From NCBI GenBank assembly GCA_026707945.1, contig JAPOVV010000115.1, forward strand, positions 434,001 to 498,000: a DNA stretch of 64,000 bases, written 5' to 3'. This stretch comes from Gammaproteobacteria bacterium. Its GTDB lineage: Bacteria; Pseudomonadota; Gammaproteobacteria; Pseudomonadales; Azotimanducaceae. Numbering within the stretch: the first letter of the stretch is position 1; each line of letters opens with the position of its first letter. Both the position numbers and the translations under genes were made by a program. Shown piece by piece: positions 30,327-39,037 of this stretch. The notes under the pieces are model-generated. The model saw nothing but the letters and a program-made list of their open reading frames with translations, was not told where the DNA came from and made no database searches.

Positions 30327-30899
30327 ATGGCTAGTCAATTGGTCGGATATATACCGAATGCGCTTACACTTTTGCGCATCGCGTGCATTCCCTTGTTCGT
30401 GCTGGTATATGTACTAACCGAGGAATGGCATTGGGTTGCTGGGCTGTTGTTTGGATTCGCCGCGGCGACTGATTGGTTAGATGGCTTCATTGCACGCCGA
30501 TGGGATTTACGCTCCCGTTTTGGTGCTTTTTTAGATCCTGTCGCTGACAAATTGATCGTCATTACTGCACTTGTGTTGCTGGTAGGCACCTATGCATCGA
30601 TCTGGATAACCCTTCCTGCAATTGTCATCTGTGCGCGGGAGTTGTTCGTGTCTGCGCTACGAGAGTGGATGGCGGAGATGAATCGGCGTTCAGTGGTAAA
30701 CGTCACGTTGGTTGGCAAAGTAAAAACAGCGATCCAAATGTCAGCGATTTTCGTGCTGCTGTGTAATCCCGTCGATATAGGCTTACCACTTGTCATTGCA
30801 GGGGTCGCTTTGCTGTATGCGGCGACGATCATGACGATTTGGTCGATGATCGTATTGCTGAGAGCTGCGTGGCCAGATCTTTCGCCCACACAAAAATAA
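30327..30899 (+). CDS. pgsA: CDP-diacylglycerol--glycerol-3-phosphate 3-phosphatidyltransferase
   Basis: First committed step of phosphatidylglycerol synthesis in the inner membrane. 190 residues, mostly hydrophobic helices. The CDP-alcohol phosphotransferase signature reads DWLDGFIARR, then G-x3-D-x3-D in FGAFLDPVADK (about residues 49-74), followed by ICARELFVSALREWM. tRNA-Cys follows, as in the uvrC-pgsA-tRNA order of E. coli. Confidence 0.95.
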   Translation: MASQLVGYIPNALTLLRIACIPLFVLVYVLTEEWHWVAGLLFGFAAATDWLDGFIARRWDLRSRFGAFLDPVADKLIVITALVLLVGTYASIWITLPAIVICARELFVSALREWMAEMNRRSVVNVTLVGKVKTAIQMSAIFVLLCNPVDIGLPLVIAGVALLYAATIMTIWSMIVLLRAAWPDLSPTQK

Positions 30900-30917
30900 G
30901 TCGAGATAGAGCAGCTT

Positions 30918-30926
30918 TGCTATGAT
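30918..30926 (+). promoter_or_regulatory. Extended -10 promoter for tRNA-Cys
   Basis: TGCTATGAT has the TGn extension and a TATGAT box, followed by a GC-rich discriminator (GGCGCGC) of the kind seen at stringently controlled stable-RNA promoters. The start would be near 30933, about 20 bases before the tRNA. Confidence 0.45.
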
Positions 30927-30953
30927 TGGCGCGCTTGACTTTTGCGGCAAACG

Positions 30954-31027
30954 GGCTGGGTGGCAGAGTGGCCATGCTGCAGACTGCAACTCTGTTTACG
31001 CCGGTTCGATTCCGACCCCAGCCTCCA
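30954..31027 (+). tRNA. tRNA-Cys(GCA)
   Basis: A complete 74-nt cloverleaf with encoded CCA. Acceptor GGCTGGG pairs with CCCAGCC; the anticodon arm is GCAGA-CTGCAAC-TCTGT with anticodon GCA; the T loop is TTCGATT with its five-base stem; the discriminator is U, as expected for Cys. It lies 54 bases after pgsA. Confidence 0.97.
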
Positions 31028-31070
31028 TTTTTATCAACCGAATAACGTTACCCATTTTTTGCCCGGCGAT

Positions 31071-31415
31071 ATGACGGAGAATGTTGTTCGGTCCTTTGGC
31101 GTCGACATCCACGGTGTCCAAATTGACGAGAAGACCCGGTGCGCGCACTATCGGTCGGCGCTTGACGTTATCGCAATTCGTCACCATTGCTGTGGTGAGT
31201 GGTACGCCTGCGTTGAGTGTCATGCGGAGCTGGCTGACCACAACGTTTCAGTATGGCCGCAAACGGATTTTGGCGCGTTCGCGATCCTATGTGGTGTCTG
31301 TGGCAACAAATCAACGATCAGTACATATTTAGCTCATCCGGATAGCTGCCCTGCGTGCGGGGCGCATTTCAATCCGGGTTGTATCAATCACCATCACCTG
31401 TACTTTGACAAATAG
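31071..31415 (+). CDS. CHY zinc finger protein
   Basis: A 114-residue cytoplasmic protein whose length is almost entirely one CHY-type zinc finger: RCAHYRSALDVIAIRHHCC, EWYACVECHAELADH, LCGVCGNKSTISTYL and CPACGAHFNPGCINHHHLYF supply Cys/His ligands for about three zinc ions. The frame is open back through the tRNA gene to 30942, so the ATG at 31071 is chosen. Its last 11 bases overlap hyuA. Function unknown; CHY fingers occur in ubiquitin ligases and in uncharacterised bacterial proteins. Confidence 0.85.
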   Translation: MTENVVRSFGVDIHGVQIDEKTRCAHYRSALDVIAIRHHCCGEWYACVECHAELADHNVSVWPQTDFGAFAILCGVCGNKSTISTYLAHPDSCPACGAHFNPGCINHHHLYFDK

Positions 31416-33465
31416 ACTCGCGATCGACATCGGTGGTACGTTTACCGATGTCGTACTCGAATGCGGTGAGGAGCAATTCACGCGGAAAGTTCTCACGTCG
31501 CACGATCAACCGGCTGACGCCGTGTTGCGTGGAATCCGGGAGCTTTTTAGCGAGACGGAGGTCTCCTCCGATTCGATTTCGTTAGTTCTGCATGGTACGA
31601 CGCTGGCTACGAACGCGATCATCGAACGACGAGGAGCAAGAACGGCGCTCCTCACGACCGAAGGTCATCGTGACGTCCTCGCGATGGCGTTCGAAAACCG
31701 ATTCGAGCAGTACGACGTCAATATTGAACGACCAGAGCCGCTCATCCCTCGCTACTTACGGATTCCAGTCTACGAACGTATGGGTCCGGAAGGTGTGCCT
31801 TTGCGAGCGTTGGACCGAGTTTCAGTAGATGACGCGATCGAGACGTTGAACCGCGAGAACGTTGAGAGCGTAGCCGTCGGATTTCTTCATTCATATACGA
31901 ATAGTGCACATGAAGACGCCGTCGCAGAACAGCTAGCAAAGGCGCTACCCGACGTAGCACTTAGCCTGTCTTCGCAAGTTTGTCCGGAAATCCGTGAATA
32001 CGAGCGGTTCTCGACGACCTGCGCTAACGCATATGTACTGCCATTGATGGCAACATATCTACACGATCTCTCGGAGCGGATGCAGGCGATAGGGATTCAT
32101 TGCCCATTTCTCGTGATGACCTCGAATGGTGGCTTGACGACGCTAGCTAACGCGGTCAAGTTTCCAATCCGATTAGTCGAGTCAGGACCTGCAGGAGGCG
32201 CTGTTCTAGCAGCCTGGAAAGCACGGCAGCTTGGTGTTTCGAAAGCGCTCTCATTCGACATGGGCGGTACGACCGCGAAGATATGCATGATCGATGAAGG
32301 TGCGCCATTGCGCTCTCGCTCGTTTGAAGTCGATCGAAGATACCGTTTTAAGAAGGGCAGTGGGTTACCAGTCCGTATTCCAGTGATTGAAATGGTCGAA
32401 ATAGGCGCAGGAGGTGGATCAATCGCCCATGTTGATCAGTTAAAAAGGGTTCGCGTCGGACCGGAGAGTGCAGGGTCCGAGCCTGGACCCGCCTGCTACG
32501 GGATCGGTGGTGACTCGCCAACCGTTACCGATGCGGATGCTGTAATGGGTCGGTTAGAAGCAGGCCGTTTCGCTGGTGGTCAAATGACGCTTGACTTGGA
32601 CGCAGGCAAGCACGCGATTGTTTCTCACATACTTCGTGATTCACGAGAAAAACCTCACGACGCGGCTCGTGCGATCGCCGAAGTGGTCGATGAAAACATG
32701 GCTTCGGCCGCGCGCGGTCACGCAAGCGAATGGGGTAAAACGGTTGCTGAACGGGTCTTGATTGCGTATGGCGGTGCAGCTCCGCTTCATGCAACGCGAC
32801 TTATAAGCAAACTGAACTGTGACTATGCACTCATTCCTGTTGGCGCAGGTGTCGGCTCAGCGCTCGGTTTTTTGCGATCTCCGATCGCATACGAAGTTGT
32901 CCACAGTAAATACATGCGCTTATCGACATACGACCGGGAAACAGTTGCACGAATAATCGACCGAATGCATGCTGAAGCTAAATCTGTTGTGTCGCAGGCA
33001 GTGAATGAGCTTGAGGTACACGTTTCCGCAACCGCGTATATGCGTTACGTGGGTCAGGGTTACGAAATTAGCGTGCCCCTAGATCTGGAGAACCTGTCGC
33101 TCGATCAGATAAGATCAGCCTTTGAAGTCTCATACGAGACGCTGTATGGTCGCTTGTTACCAAAGTCGGACATCGAGGTTATGAGTTGGACGTTGACTCT
33201 GGCAACGGTCGCGGAGGAACCGACGCGACTAAATTCTGCGATAGAACTTGAACGATTCAACGATGCTTGTCGCGAACAAGCGCTGACGGAGCTTGATATG
33301 GAATCAGTAGCTCGGTGTATCGACCGTGAGAATCTGAAACCAGGCCATCATGTGTTGGGACCAGCTTTGATTAGCGAGCGACACACTACAACGTTGGTGC
33401 CAACAGGATTTGAGTTGGTTGTAAACCGAGCATATGACTTGATCGTACGGCGGTGTGTCGCATGA
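31405..33465 (+). CDS. hyuA: Hydantoinase A / 5-oxoprolinase A-type subunit
   Basis: ATP-dependent amidohydrolase subunit that opens hydantoin or 5-oxoproline rings together with HyuB. 686 residues. It starts with the actin-like ATPase motif LAIDIGGTFTDVVLE, then HGTTLATNAIIERRGARTA, SNGGLTTL, ESGPAGGAVLA and SFDMGGTTAKICMID. The start is TTG at 31405, inside the CHY gene. The subunit pair is encoded in tandem (ATGA overlap). The exact substrate is not evident. Confidence 0.9.
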   Translation: MTNRLAIDIGGTFTDVVLECGEEQFTRKVLTSHDQPADAVLRGIRELFSETEVSSDSISLVLHGTTLATNAIIERRGARTALLTTEGHRDVLAMAFENRFEQYDVNIERPEPLIPRYLRIPVYERMGPEGVPLRALDRVSVDDAIETLNRENVESVAVGFLHSYTNSAHEDAVAEQLAKALPDVALSLSSQVCPEIREYERFSTTCANAYVLPLMATYLHDLSERMQAIGIHCPFLVMTSNGGLTTLANAVKFPIRLVESGPAGGAVLAAWKARQLGVSKALSFDMGGTTAKICMIDEGAPLRSRSFEVDRRYRFKKGSGLPVRIPVIEMVEIGAGGGSIAHVDQLKRVRVGPESAGSEPGPACYGIGGDSPTVTDADAVMGRLEAGRFAGGQMTLDLDAGKHAIVSHILRDSREKPHDAARAIAEVVDENMASAARGHASEWGKTVAERVLIAYGGAAPLHATRLISKLNCDYALIPVGAGVGSALGFLRSPIAYEVVHSKYMRLSTYDRETVARIIDRMHAEAKSVVSQAVNELEVHVSATAYMRYVGQGYEISVPLDLENLSLDQIRSAFEVSYETLYGRLLPKSDIEVMSWTLTLATVAEEPTRLNSAIELERFNDACREQALTELDMESVARCIDRENLKPGHHVLGPALISERHTTTLVPTGFELVVNRAYDLIVRRCVA

Positions 33466-35117
33466 GCACACTATCCGACCTCCAGCGACAGCTCGTATGG
33501 GATCGCTTGTTGGCGGTCGTTGAAGAGCAAGCGCAAACGCTTATGCGTACGGCGTTCTCGACGGTAGTGCGAGAAGCTGGCGATCTTTCCGCTGGGGTAT
33601 TCGATACGCAGGGCAGGATGATTGCGCAGGCCGTAACAGGTACACCGGGGCACGTGAACGCAATGGCTGCATCCGTGGGTCATTTTCTCGAACGCTATCC
33701 AATCCAAAGCATGCACTCCGATGATGTATTGATGACGAATGATCCGTGGTTGGCGACCGGACACTTGAACGACTTCACTGTGGTGTCTCCGGTGTATTAC
33801 CGGGATCAACCCGTGGCGCTATTTGCGTCAACCAGCCATATCGCGGATGTAGGCGGGAGAGGCTTTGGTCCCGACGCGAACGACGTGTTCGAAGAGGGCA
33901 TTCGAATCCCTGTAATGCATTTATTCCGAGCAGGTGAGCGAAACGATGCACTAATGGAAATCCTGACGGCTAATGTCCGCGACCCGGTCGTGGCAGAAGG
34001 AGATCTATATTCGCTCGCTGCTTGTAATCATCATGGGAGTCGCCAGCTCATTGACATGATGGTCGAGTTCGGGTTGGATTCGCTTGACGAAGTTGGAGAG
34101 GAGTTACTGGGGCTATCACAAGCGGCCGTCGAGAAAGAAGTCGAAACGCTACCAAACGGAACATACCATCAAAGTATGAGGGTAGACGGTTATAACGAAC
34201 CAATCGACATAAAGTGTGCATTGACCATTGAGGATAGCTCGATCGATATTGATTTCACCGGTTCCTCGCCGATCTCTCGACACGGTATCAACGTACCGCT
34301 TACCTACGCACAAGCCTATGCGTCATTCGGTGTGCGGTGCTTGATTGGCAACGATGTGCCGAACAACGCGGGTTCTCTAAAACCAATCTCAGTACGTGCG
34401 CCCGAAGGATCGATTCTTAATGCGCAACCGCCAGCCGCTGTATCAGCGAGACACGCACTCGGTCAAATGTTGCCGGACGTCGTAATCGGCGCACTTGCGC
34501 AGGTTCTTGATAACGACGTACCCGCGGAGGGCGCTTCGTGCATCTGGAATCCGGTGTTGATGAACAGCAATTTGCGGGACGGTAACGTACCCGACGCAGA
34601 ATTCGTGATCAACCCAATTTTCAATGGTGGTACGGGCGCACGTGCGACGAAGGATGGTCTCTCGACCACCGCATTTCCGTCAGGCGTTCGCACGACGCCG
34701 ACCGAAATCAATGAAGTCACTTCGCCTTTAATTTTCTGGAAACGCGAATTCAAACCAGACTCCGGGGGAGCGGGTCGTCTACGAGGTGGACTAGGTCAGA
34801 CCATTGAGATTGAACATGCGCACGGCGCAGGGTTTTCGATCTCCAAAATGTTTGAGCGCGTTGTTCACCCAGCTCAAGGTCGTGATGGCGGACATGACGG
34901 CGCACGAGGTCGAGTAGGAATTGTTGACGGGCAGGAATTCCGCGGCAAAGGTAAGGAGTCCATTCCGGCGGGCGCAACATTGATCATGGAGACGCCGGGC
35001 GGTGCAGGTATTGGGTCACCGGTCGATCGGGATCCTGCGCTAGTTGACTCTGATTTACGTGAAGGCGTGATATCTGCCAACGTTGCGGAGTCGATATACG
35101 GCCGAAAATCGGAGTGA
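33462..35117 (+). CDS. hyuB: Hydantoinase B / 5-oxoprolinase B-type subunit
   Basis: Partner of HyuA, 551 residues. Conserved blocks include SDLQRQLVWDRLLAVVEEQ, REAGDLSAGVFDTQG, TPGHVNAMA, DVLMTNDPWLATGHLNDFT, FASTSHIADVGGRG and a C-terminal PGGAGIGSPVDRDP. The frame runs back to 33453, but the ATG at 33462 overlaps the hyuA stop (ATGA). The stop lies 4 bases before the 3' end of the tRNA-Leu on the other strand. Confidence 0.92.
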   Translation: MSTLSDLQRQLVWDRLLAVVEEQAQTLMRTAFSTVVREAGDLSAGVFDTQGRMIAQAVTGTPGHVNAMAASVGHFLERYPIQSMHSDDVLMTNDPWLATGHLNDFTVVSPVYYRDQPVALFASTSHIADVGGRGFGPDANDVFEEGIRIPVMHLFRAGERNDALMEILTANVRDPVVAEGDLYSLAACNHHGSRQLIDMMVEFGLDSLDEVGEELLGLSQAAVEKEVETLPNGTYHQSMRVDGYNEPIDIKCALTIEDSSIDIDFTGSSPISRHGINVPLTYAQAYASFGVRCLIGNDVPNNAGSLKPISVRAPEGSILNAQPPAAVSARHALGQMLPDVVIGALAQVLDNDVPAEGASCIWNPVLMNSNLRDGNVPDAEFVINPIFNGGTGARATKDGLSTTAFPSGVRTTPTEINEVTSPLIFWKREFKPDSGGAGRLRGGLGQTIEIEHAHGAGFSISKMFERVVHPAQGRDGGHDGARGRVGIVDGQEFRGKGKESIPAGATLIMETPGGAGIGSPVDRDPALVDSDLREGVISANVAESIYGRKSE

Positions 35118-35120
35118 ATC

Positions 35121-35419
35121 TGGTGCCCGAGGCCGGAGTCGAACCGGCACGGATTAACTCCGAGGGATTTTCGTACCACTACGGCTTTCGCCGCCGACTA
35201 ATTTCGTTCGTGGTCTGGACTTTCTCTTCACCATAGTTTCGAACCGTAGGTGGAGGCCGTCAAGTCTCTACACTTCCCGCTCGATTGAGCGATTTAGCTC
35301 GGGATTGCCAGTCGATCGACGAAGGTTTCCCCGAATTTGACCTCATTCACAACGACAGTTTCCTATCATGTGCTCAAGCTTGTTAAGTCCCTTGCGTCTA
35401 CCAATTTCGCCACTCGGGC
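35121..35419 (-). tRNA. tRNA-Leu(UAA) gene interrupted by a group I intron
   Basis: 5' exon 35419-35385 (35 nt) and 3' exon 35171-35121 (51 nt with encoded CCA). Spliced, they give an 86-nt class II tRNA: acceptor GCCCGAG/CTCGGGC, D-loop GGCGAAATTGGTAGAC, anticodon arm AGGGA-CUUAAAA-UCCCU with anticodon UAA, long variable arm CGGA-GTTAA-TCCG, and T arm GCCGG-TTCGACT-CCGGC. The interruption lies exactly between U34 and A35, the site of the cyanobacterial and plastid tRNA-Leu intron. Without intron recognition tRNA finders may miss it. Confidence 0.93.
35172..35384 (-). ncRNA. Group I intron in tRNA-Leu(UAA) anticodon loop
   Basis: 213 nt, preceded by U and ending in G as group I introns do. 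Core elements in order on the minus strand: TTCGGGGAAACC, the P element GGCAATCCCGAGC, the Q/R element GGGAAGTGTAGAGACTTGACGG, and the S element AAGAGAAAGTCC; GACTT and AAGTC pair as P7. It ends GGCGGCGAAAGCCGTAGTGGTACG before the exon. From memory these blocks match the Anabaena tRNA-Leu intron nearly word for word (subgroup IC3). No homing endonuclease ORF fits in it. I could not fix the P1 pairing with certainty. Confidence 0.92.
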
Positions 35420-35429
35420 ACGCGGCGTA

Positions 35430-35456
35430 ATTATTGCAAAGGTCGAGGGCGAGTAA
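35430..35456 (-). promoter_or_regulatory. Possible promoter of the tRNA-Leu gene
   Basis: On the minus strand TTACTC and AATAAT are 15 bases apart, and the AATAAT box lies about 10 bases before the tRNA 5' end. The spacer is shorter than ideal and the -35 is weak. Confidence 0.3.
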
Positions 35457-35482
35457 CGGATTCACATTCCATCCACTTCGTT

Positions 35483-36376
35483 TCACGTAACGATATCGGT
35501 CCTGTCGTTGACACGTTGGCGATTTACCACATATAACCCGAGGAAAATCATGCAGATGCCTATGAATGCAGTGTAGTGGATTGACTCCCCGAGGATTGTG
35601 TATATCAATATGAGTGAGATCATCGGCGAAAGAAATATCAGTTGGCTCAACGTTGCGACACTTGATGTCGTCGACATCGCACGTTGCCACAGCAAGAAGG
35701 CGAACCCCATTTCGAGTAAACCAATCCAGGCGCCGTACCCAAAGTTCGACCAAATTAACCTCGGAAAACCTTCCGTAAAGTAACAGAGAATAGTTAGTAG
35801 AGGAACTGCGACTGTAAAGCCGTACCACATGAACCACCATGGTTCCAGTCGTACCGTAACGCTCCAGATCCAGTAAATTGCCCAAACTAGCGTACTTGCT
35901 AACGCAAGTCCGATCCCCACAGGATCAAATCCAAGTGCGCTGGTTAGCTGACCTTTGGTAACAAGCAATAGTACGCCGAAGTAACCTACCAAAATACCAA
36001 TGAGCGTGCTGCGGTTTAGCTTTTGTCGCAACATCGGAATCGCAAGTAATGCGGTGACAATCGCCCAGGTGTAGTTCAGAGGCTGTGCGACATGCGCCGG
36101 CAGCAAGTCGTATGCAGTAAGTAGGACGATGTAATAGAGCAGCGGGTTGAGGAGTCCGAGTAAGCTTGCTCTTGCGGCGTGTTTTGTCGCCCGAGGTTGA
36201 GAAGGCAACACCACGCAGCAGATGGAAAACAGAACCCAAGAGAAGCAACAACCAATCCACAACAGTTGAATCGGTTCCATGCTTCGCAAGCCAAGTTTGA
36301 AGCCCACCGCGACGGTGGACCACATCAGCACAGCAGCAAATCCCACTAACATGGGATTGCGAACGGTTATCAGCAT
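35483..36376 (-). CDS. EamA/DMT-family transporter
   Basis: An inner-membrane protein of about 297 residues with roughly ten hydrophobic helices in two EamA repeats. The first repeat begins VGFAAVLMWSTVAVGFKLGLR and includes LNYTWAIVTALLAIPMLRQKLN; the second begins GIGLALASTLVWAIYWI and ends with FLSPMISLILIYTILGESI. Members export metabolites or amino acids; the substrate here is unknown. ATG at 36376 preferred over a TTG at 36391. It is divergent from the peroxiredoxin gene. Confidence 0.88.
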   Translation of the reverse strand: MLITVRNPMLVGFAAVLMWSTVAVGFKLGLRSMEPIQLLWIGCCFSWVLFSICCVVLPSQPRATKHAARASLLGLLNPLLYYIVLLTAYDLLPAHVAQPLNYTWAIVTALLAIPMLRQKLNRSTLIGILVGYFGVLLLVTKGQLTSALGFDPVGIGLALASTLVWAIYWIWSVTVRLEPWWFMWYGFTVAVPLLTILCYFTEGFPRLIWSNFGYGAWIGLLEMGFAFLLWQRAMSTTSSVATLSQLIFLSPMISLILIYTILGESIHYTAFIGICMIFLGLYVVNRQRVNDRTDIVT

Positions 36377-36508
36377 GGTACTGGATAACAACAGCTACTA
36401 ACTGGAAAGTAGAATCCTCGCCGTGCGAATGTCTGGTTTATGCGTTCACGATTGATCGCTCTTTGACAAGCGACATTCCGAATCCGATTCAAAATTCGAG
36501 AGGACTCC

Positions 36509-36988
36509 ATGAGTATTTCGCAAGGCGATGCAGTGCCTGATGTAACCGTGCAAATGATGAACGACGGTCGACCAGGACCCGTATCGTTACGTGATTTGAC
36601 GGCCGGTAAGAAGGTCGTTTTGTTCGCCGTTCCAGGTGCATTTACGCCAACGTGTTCGCTGCAACACCTGCCGGGATTCGTTGACAAGGCCGATGAAATA
36701 AAGGCGAAAGGTGTAGACGAAATCATTTGTACTGCTGTAAACGATGCCTTCGTAATGGATGCATGGGGGAAATCGGCATCAGCGGACGCGATCAGTATGG
36801 TCGCAGATGGCAATGGCGAGCTAGCGAGTGCACTCGGTTTGGAGATGGACGGGAGTGGATTCGGGTTAGGTACCCGCTCGCAACGATACGCTATGGTGAT
36901 TGACGATGGTGTCATAACGAAGCTCGCCGTTGAAGCGCCTGGGCAATTTGAGGTCAGCAGCGCAGAGGCAATTCTCGCAGACTTGTAA
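36509..36988 (+). CDS. Peroxiredoxin (Prx5-type)
   Basis: A 159-residue thiol peroxidase that reduces peroxides. The peroxidatic Cys49 sits in PGAFTPTCS, followed by the FVDKADEIKAKGVDEIICTAVNDAFVMDAW segment and GLGTRSQRYAMVIDDG, both typical of Prx5/hybrid-Prx. No resolving Cys is obvious, so the reductant is probably glutathione or glutaredoxin; the glutathione transferase gene next door fits that. GAGAGGA precedes the ATG. Confidence 0.92.
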   Translation: MSISQGDAVPDVTVQMMNDGRPGPVSLRDLTAGKKVVLFAVPGAFTPTCSLQHLPGFVDKADEIKAKGVDEIICTAVNDAFVMDAWGKSASADAISMVADGNGELASALGLEMDGSGFGLGTRSQRYAMVIDDGVITKLAVEAPGQFEVSSAEAILADL

Positions 36989-37134
36989 CAACACATTCTG
37001 GAGCCGGTTTTTAAAAGATCGAAACCTAATCGATTCACCAAACCGACGCGTGAGTCGTCAATGAAGCACAACAATCTGACTAGTGTATTGAGTCGACTCG
37101 GGTACGCGGGTAACTTAGCAGAAGGAGAAAGGCA

Positions 37135-37749
37135 ATGAGCTTAGAGATATTTGGCTATAGTCAAAGTAGAGCGTTTCGCGCGCTCTGGATGGCCGAGGAA
37201 ATCAAAGCGGCGAAGGGCGTGTATTTTGAACATACAAATTCAAGCCCAATGCCCGGACCCGAACTTGATGCGTTACTTCAGTTGAATCCAATGGGGCAAG
37301 TACCCGTTATTCGCGACGATGGGTTCGTATTGCGCGAGTCAATGGCTATTAATCTCTATCTCGCGAAGAAGTATGAGGTGCTTTCACTGGCCACATTAGA
37401 AGAAGAAGCATTGGCGTGGCAATGGTCGTTCTGGGTTATGACGGCCGTTGAATCGCACACACTTGAAGCGTTGAAGTACAAGATAGGAATGATGGGCGTC
37501 GAACAAGATGACGCGAAAGTAGATGCCGAGATGGAGGCGTTGAGTCGGCCACTTGACGTACTTGAGAGCTATCTAAGCGCTCACCCGTACTTGATCGGTG
37601 ACTCGTTCACTGTGACTGACTTAAACGTCGCTTCGGTTCTGATGTGGCTTCGAATGGGACAAATTGATATGTCTAAATACGAAGCGGTCAGCGAATGGTT
37701 GGATGGTTGCCTTGCGCGTCAAGCGGTAACGGCTGCCCGACAACACTAA
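37135..37749 (+). CDS. Glutathione S-transferase family protein
   Basis: A 204-residue protein with an N-terminal thioredoxin-like domain (LEIFGYSQSRAFRALWMAEE; LNPMGQVPVIRDDGFVLRESMAINLYLAKKY, where Glu-Ser bind the glutathione gamma-glutamyl group) and a C-terminal all-helical domain with the DSFTVTDLNVASVLMWL N-capping box. AAGGAGAAAGG gives a strong ribosome site. It follows the peroxiredoxin after 146 bases; a joint role in peroxide or electrophile defence is inferred. Confidence 0.9.
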   Translation: MSLEIFGYSQSRAFRALWMAEEIKAAKGVYFEHTNSSPMPGPELDALLQLNPMGQVPVIRDDGFVLRESMAINLYLAKKYEVLSLATLEEEALAWQWSFWVMTAVESHTLEALKYKIGMMGVEQDDAKVDAEMEALSRPLDVLESYLSAHPYLIGDSFTVTDLNVASVLMWLRMGQIDMSKYEAVSEWLDGCLARQAVTAARQH

Positions 37750-37773
37750 TCGAACAGCCGTTGGTTTAACGAA

Positions 37774-38805
37774 TTAGTTGATCTGAATGTTCCGTATCGA
37801 CTTAACGGTTCGGATGTAAGGTTCATCCATACCGTAAGTACTGGTGAGCATTTGGCTCTGTGCTGAAGCAAGATTCTTGCTCTCGAATGTGCCGGCAAGA
37901 ACTATGTAGAAAGTTTTCCCTTTTGATTGCGTCTTAACACGCATCAGATCAAGTGAAGGGTACGAATTAAGAAAGTCCGACGATAAGCCGTAGTTCGTGA
38001 ACGCCGCTAACTGCACGGCATAGTCATAGTCGCGACCCAATCCATCTAGTGGCACATCGGGATTTGTAGTTGACGCGACTCGTCGTGCGGTTGTCGACTC
38101 GCTTGTATTGGAGCGAGGTACTTGCACAACGACGACTGGTTGACGGGCAGTCGTTGTAGGAGTCACATTCGGTCTTTGACTTGTGGTTTGGCGAGACGAT
38201 GTGCCGGCTGGTTTAGGACTCAATCGTTCGGATGGGCGCGTACTAATAGATGCGCGTGGTGTGGTTTGCGTGACCGTTGGTGTTGGGATCGATGCTGCAC
38301 TCGAATCTACGACCTGCGCGGGATTTGTGTCAGCTTCTTCGCGTGCTTGAGACGCGGAAGACGCAGAATCTCGGCCACGTACGCGAATATTGAAAAAGCC
38401 TCGCCGCTCGCGCTTAGGTGCATCGGTTTTAGCAACAGTTCGAGGTTGTGCTCTAGCTGCGATTCGTGGCTGCGTTTTTTCAGCGGTTGCGACCTTTGGT
38501 TTGTCGCGACTTGAGGCACCTGAACTCTCGCTACCACGCGTGCGAATACGCCACCAGGAGCGATTCTCGGATTGCGATTGTTCAACTTCCGCAGGGGCAG
38601 TCCTTGGGGTTGGCGCAACTGATGTCTCAATCTCAGTTCCCTGAGCGCGACATTCCCAAGACGTATCTCCGGCCTCGCACTCATAGGTGGGACCGGTAGA
38701 TTGAGCTGTTACGGGCGCCGTTGAGGAAGCCGCACAGCCCCCGATCATCAAAAAAAAGCCCGCGAGGCACACGCACTGTGTGCAAGTATTTTTGAGTAAC
38801 TTCAT
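37774..38805 (-). CDS. SPOR-domain lipoprotein
   Basis: A 343-residue envelope protein. The lipoprotein signal ends MIGGC (Cys24). Residues ~40-260 are low complexity, rich in Thr, Ser, Arg and Pro, with repeated RGRDS/RTRGSESS patches, and the C-terminal ~80 residues (YAVQLAAFTNYGLSSDFL; TFYIVLAGTFESKNLASAQSQM) form a SPOR domain that binds septal peptidoglycan lacking stem peptides. It probably acts in cell-wall or division-site biology. Convergent with the GST gene, divergent from the HNH gene. Confidence 0.8.
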   Translation of the reverse strand: MKLLKNTCTQCVCLAGFFLMIGGCAASSTAPVTAQSTGPTYECEAGDTSWECRAQGTEIETSVAPTPRTAPAEVEQSQSENRSWWRIRTRGSESSGASSRDKPKVATAEKTQPRIAARAQPRTVAKTDAPKRERRGFFNIRVRGRDSASSASQAREEADTNPAQVVDSSAASIPTPTVTQTTPRASISTRPSERLSPKPAGTSSRQTTSQRPNVTPTTTARQPVVVVQVPRSNTSESTTARRVASTTNPDVPLDGLGRDYDYAVQLAAFTNYGLSSDFLNSYPSLDLMRVKTQSKGKTFYIVLAGTFESKNLASAQSQMLTSTYGMDEPYIRTVKSIRNIQIN

Positions 38806-39037
38806 GTCACCACCGAAAGCAATCCGTTGCGTTTCTTTTACACATTCTAGTCATTATCAGTTAGTTTTCGCATCCAAACGATCAATCAATTTTTAGAAAA
38901 ACCCTGAAAAAAGCCTATTTCGGGTAATACGTGAAGGCGATTTGCTTGTTCAACAAATGGGTCGTTTCCGTTCATCGAATTGTTAGCGAGACCGCTTCAA
39001 CATTAATTAAAGTGTGGCATTGTGTTTCAATGTCCTT

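Noticed and set aside
30942-31070. N-terminal extension of the CHY zinc finger ORF
   Set aside because: It translates the tRNA-Cys gene; the ATG at 31071 starts the conserved protein.
35180-35300. GAAGAGAAAGTCCAGACC looked like the RNase P RNA signature (GAGGAAAGTCCGGGC)
   Set aside because: The flanking blocks and the tRNA exons fit the S element of a group I intron; no other RNase P elements are present.
35343-35885. 180-codon minus-strand ORF over the tRNA-Leu and the EamA gene
   Set aside because: It reads through the tRNA exon and intron and is out of frame with the well-supported EamA protein; no motif.
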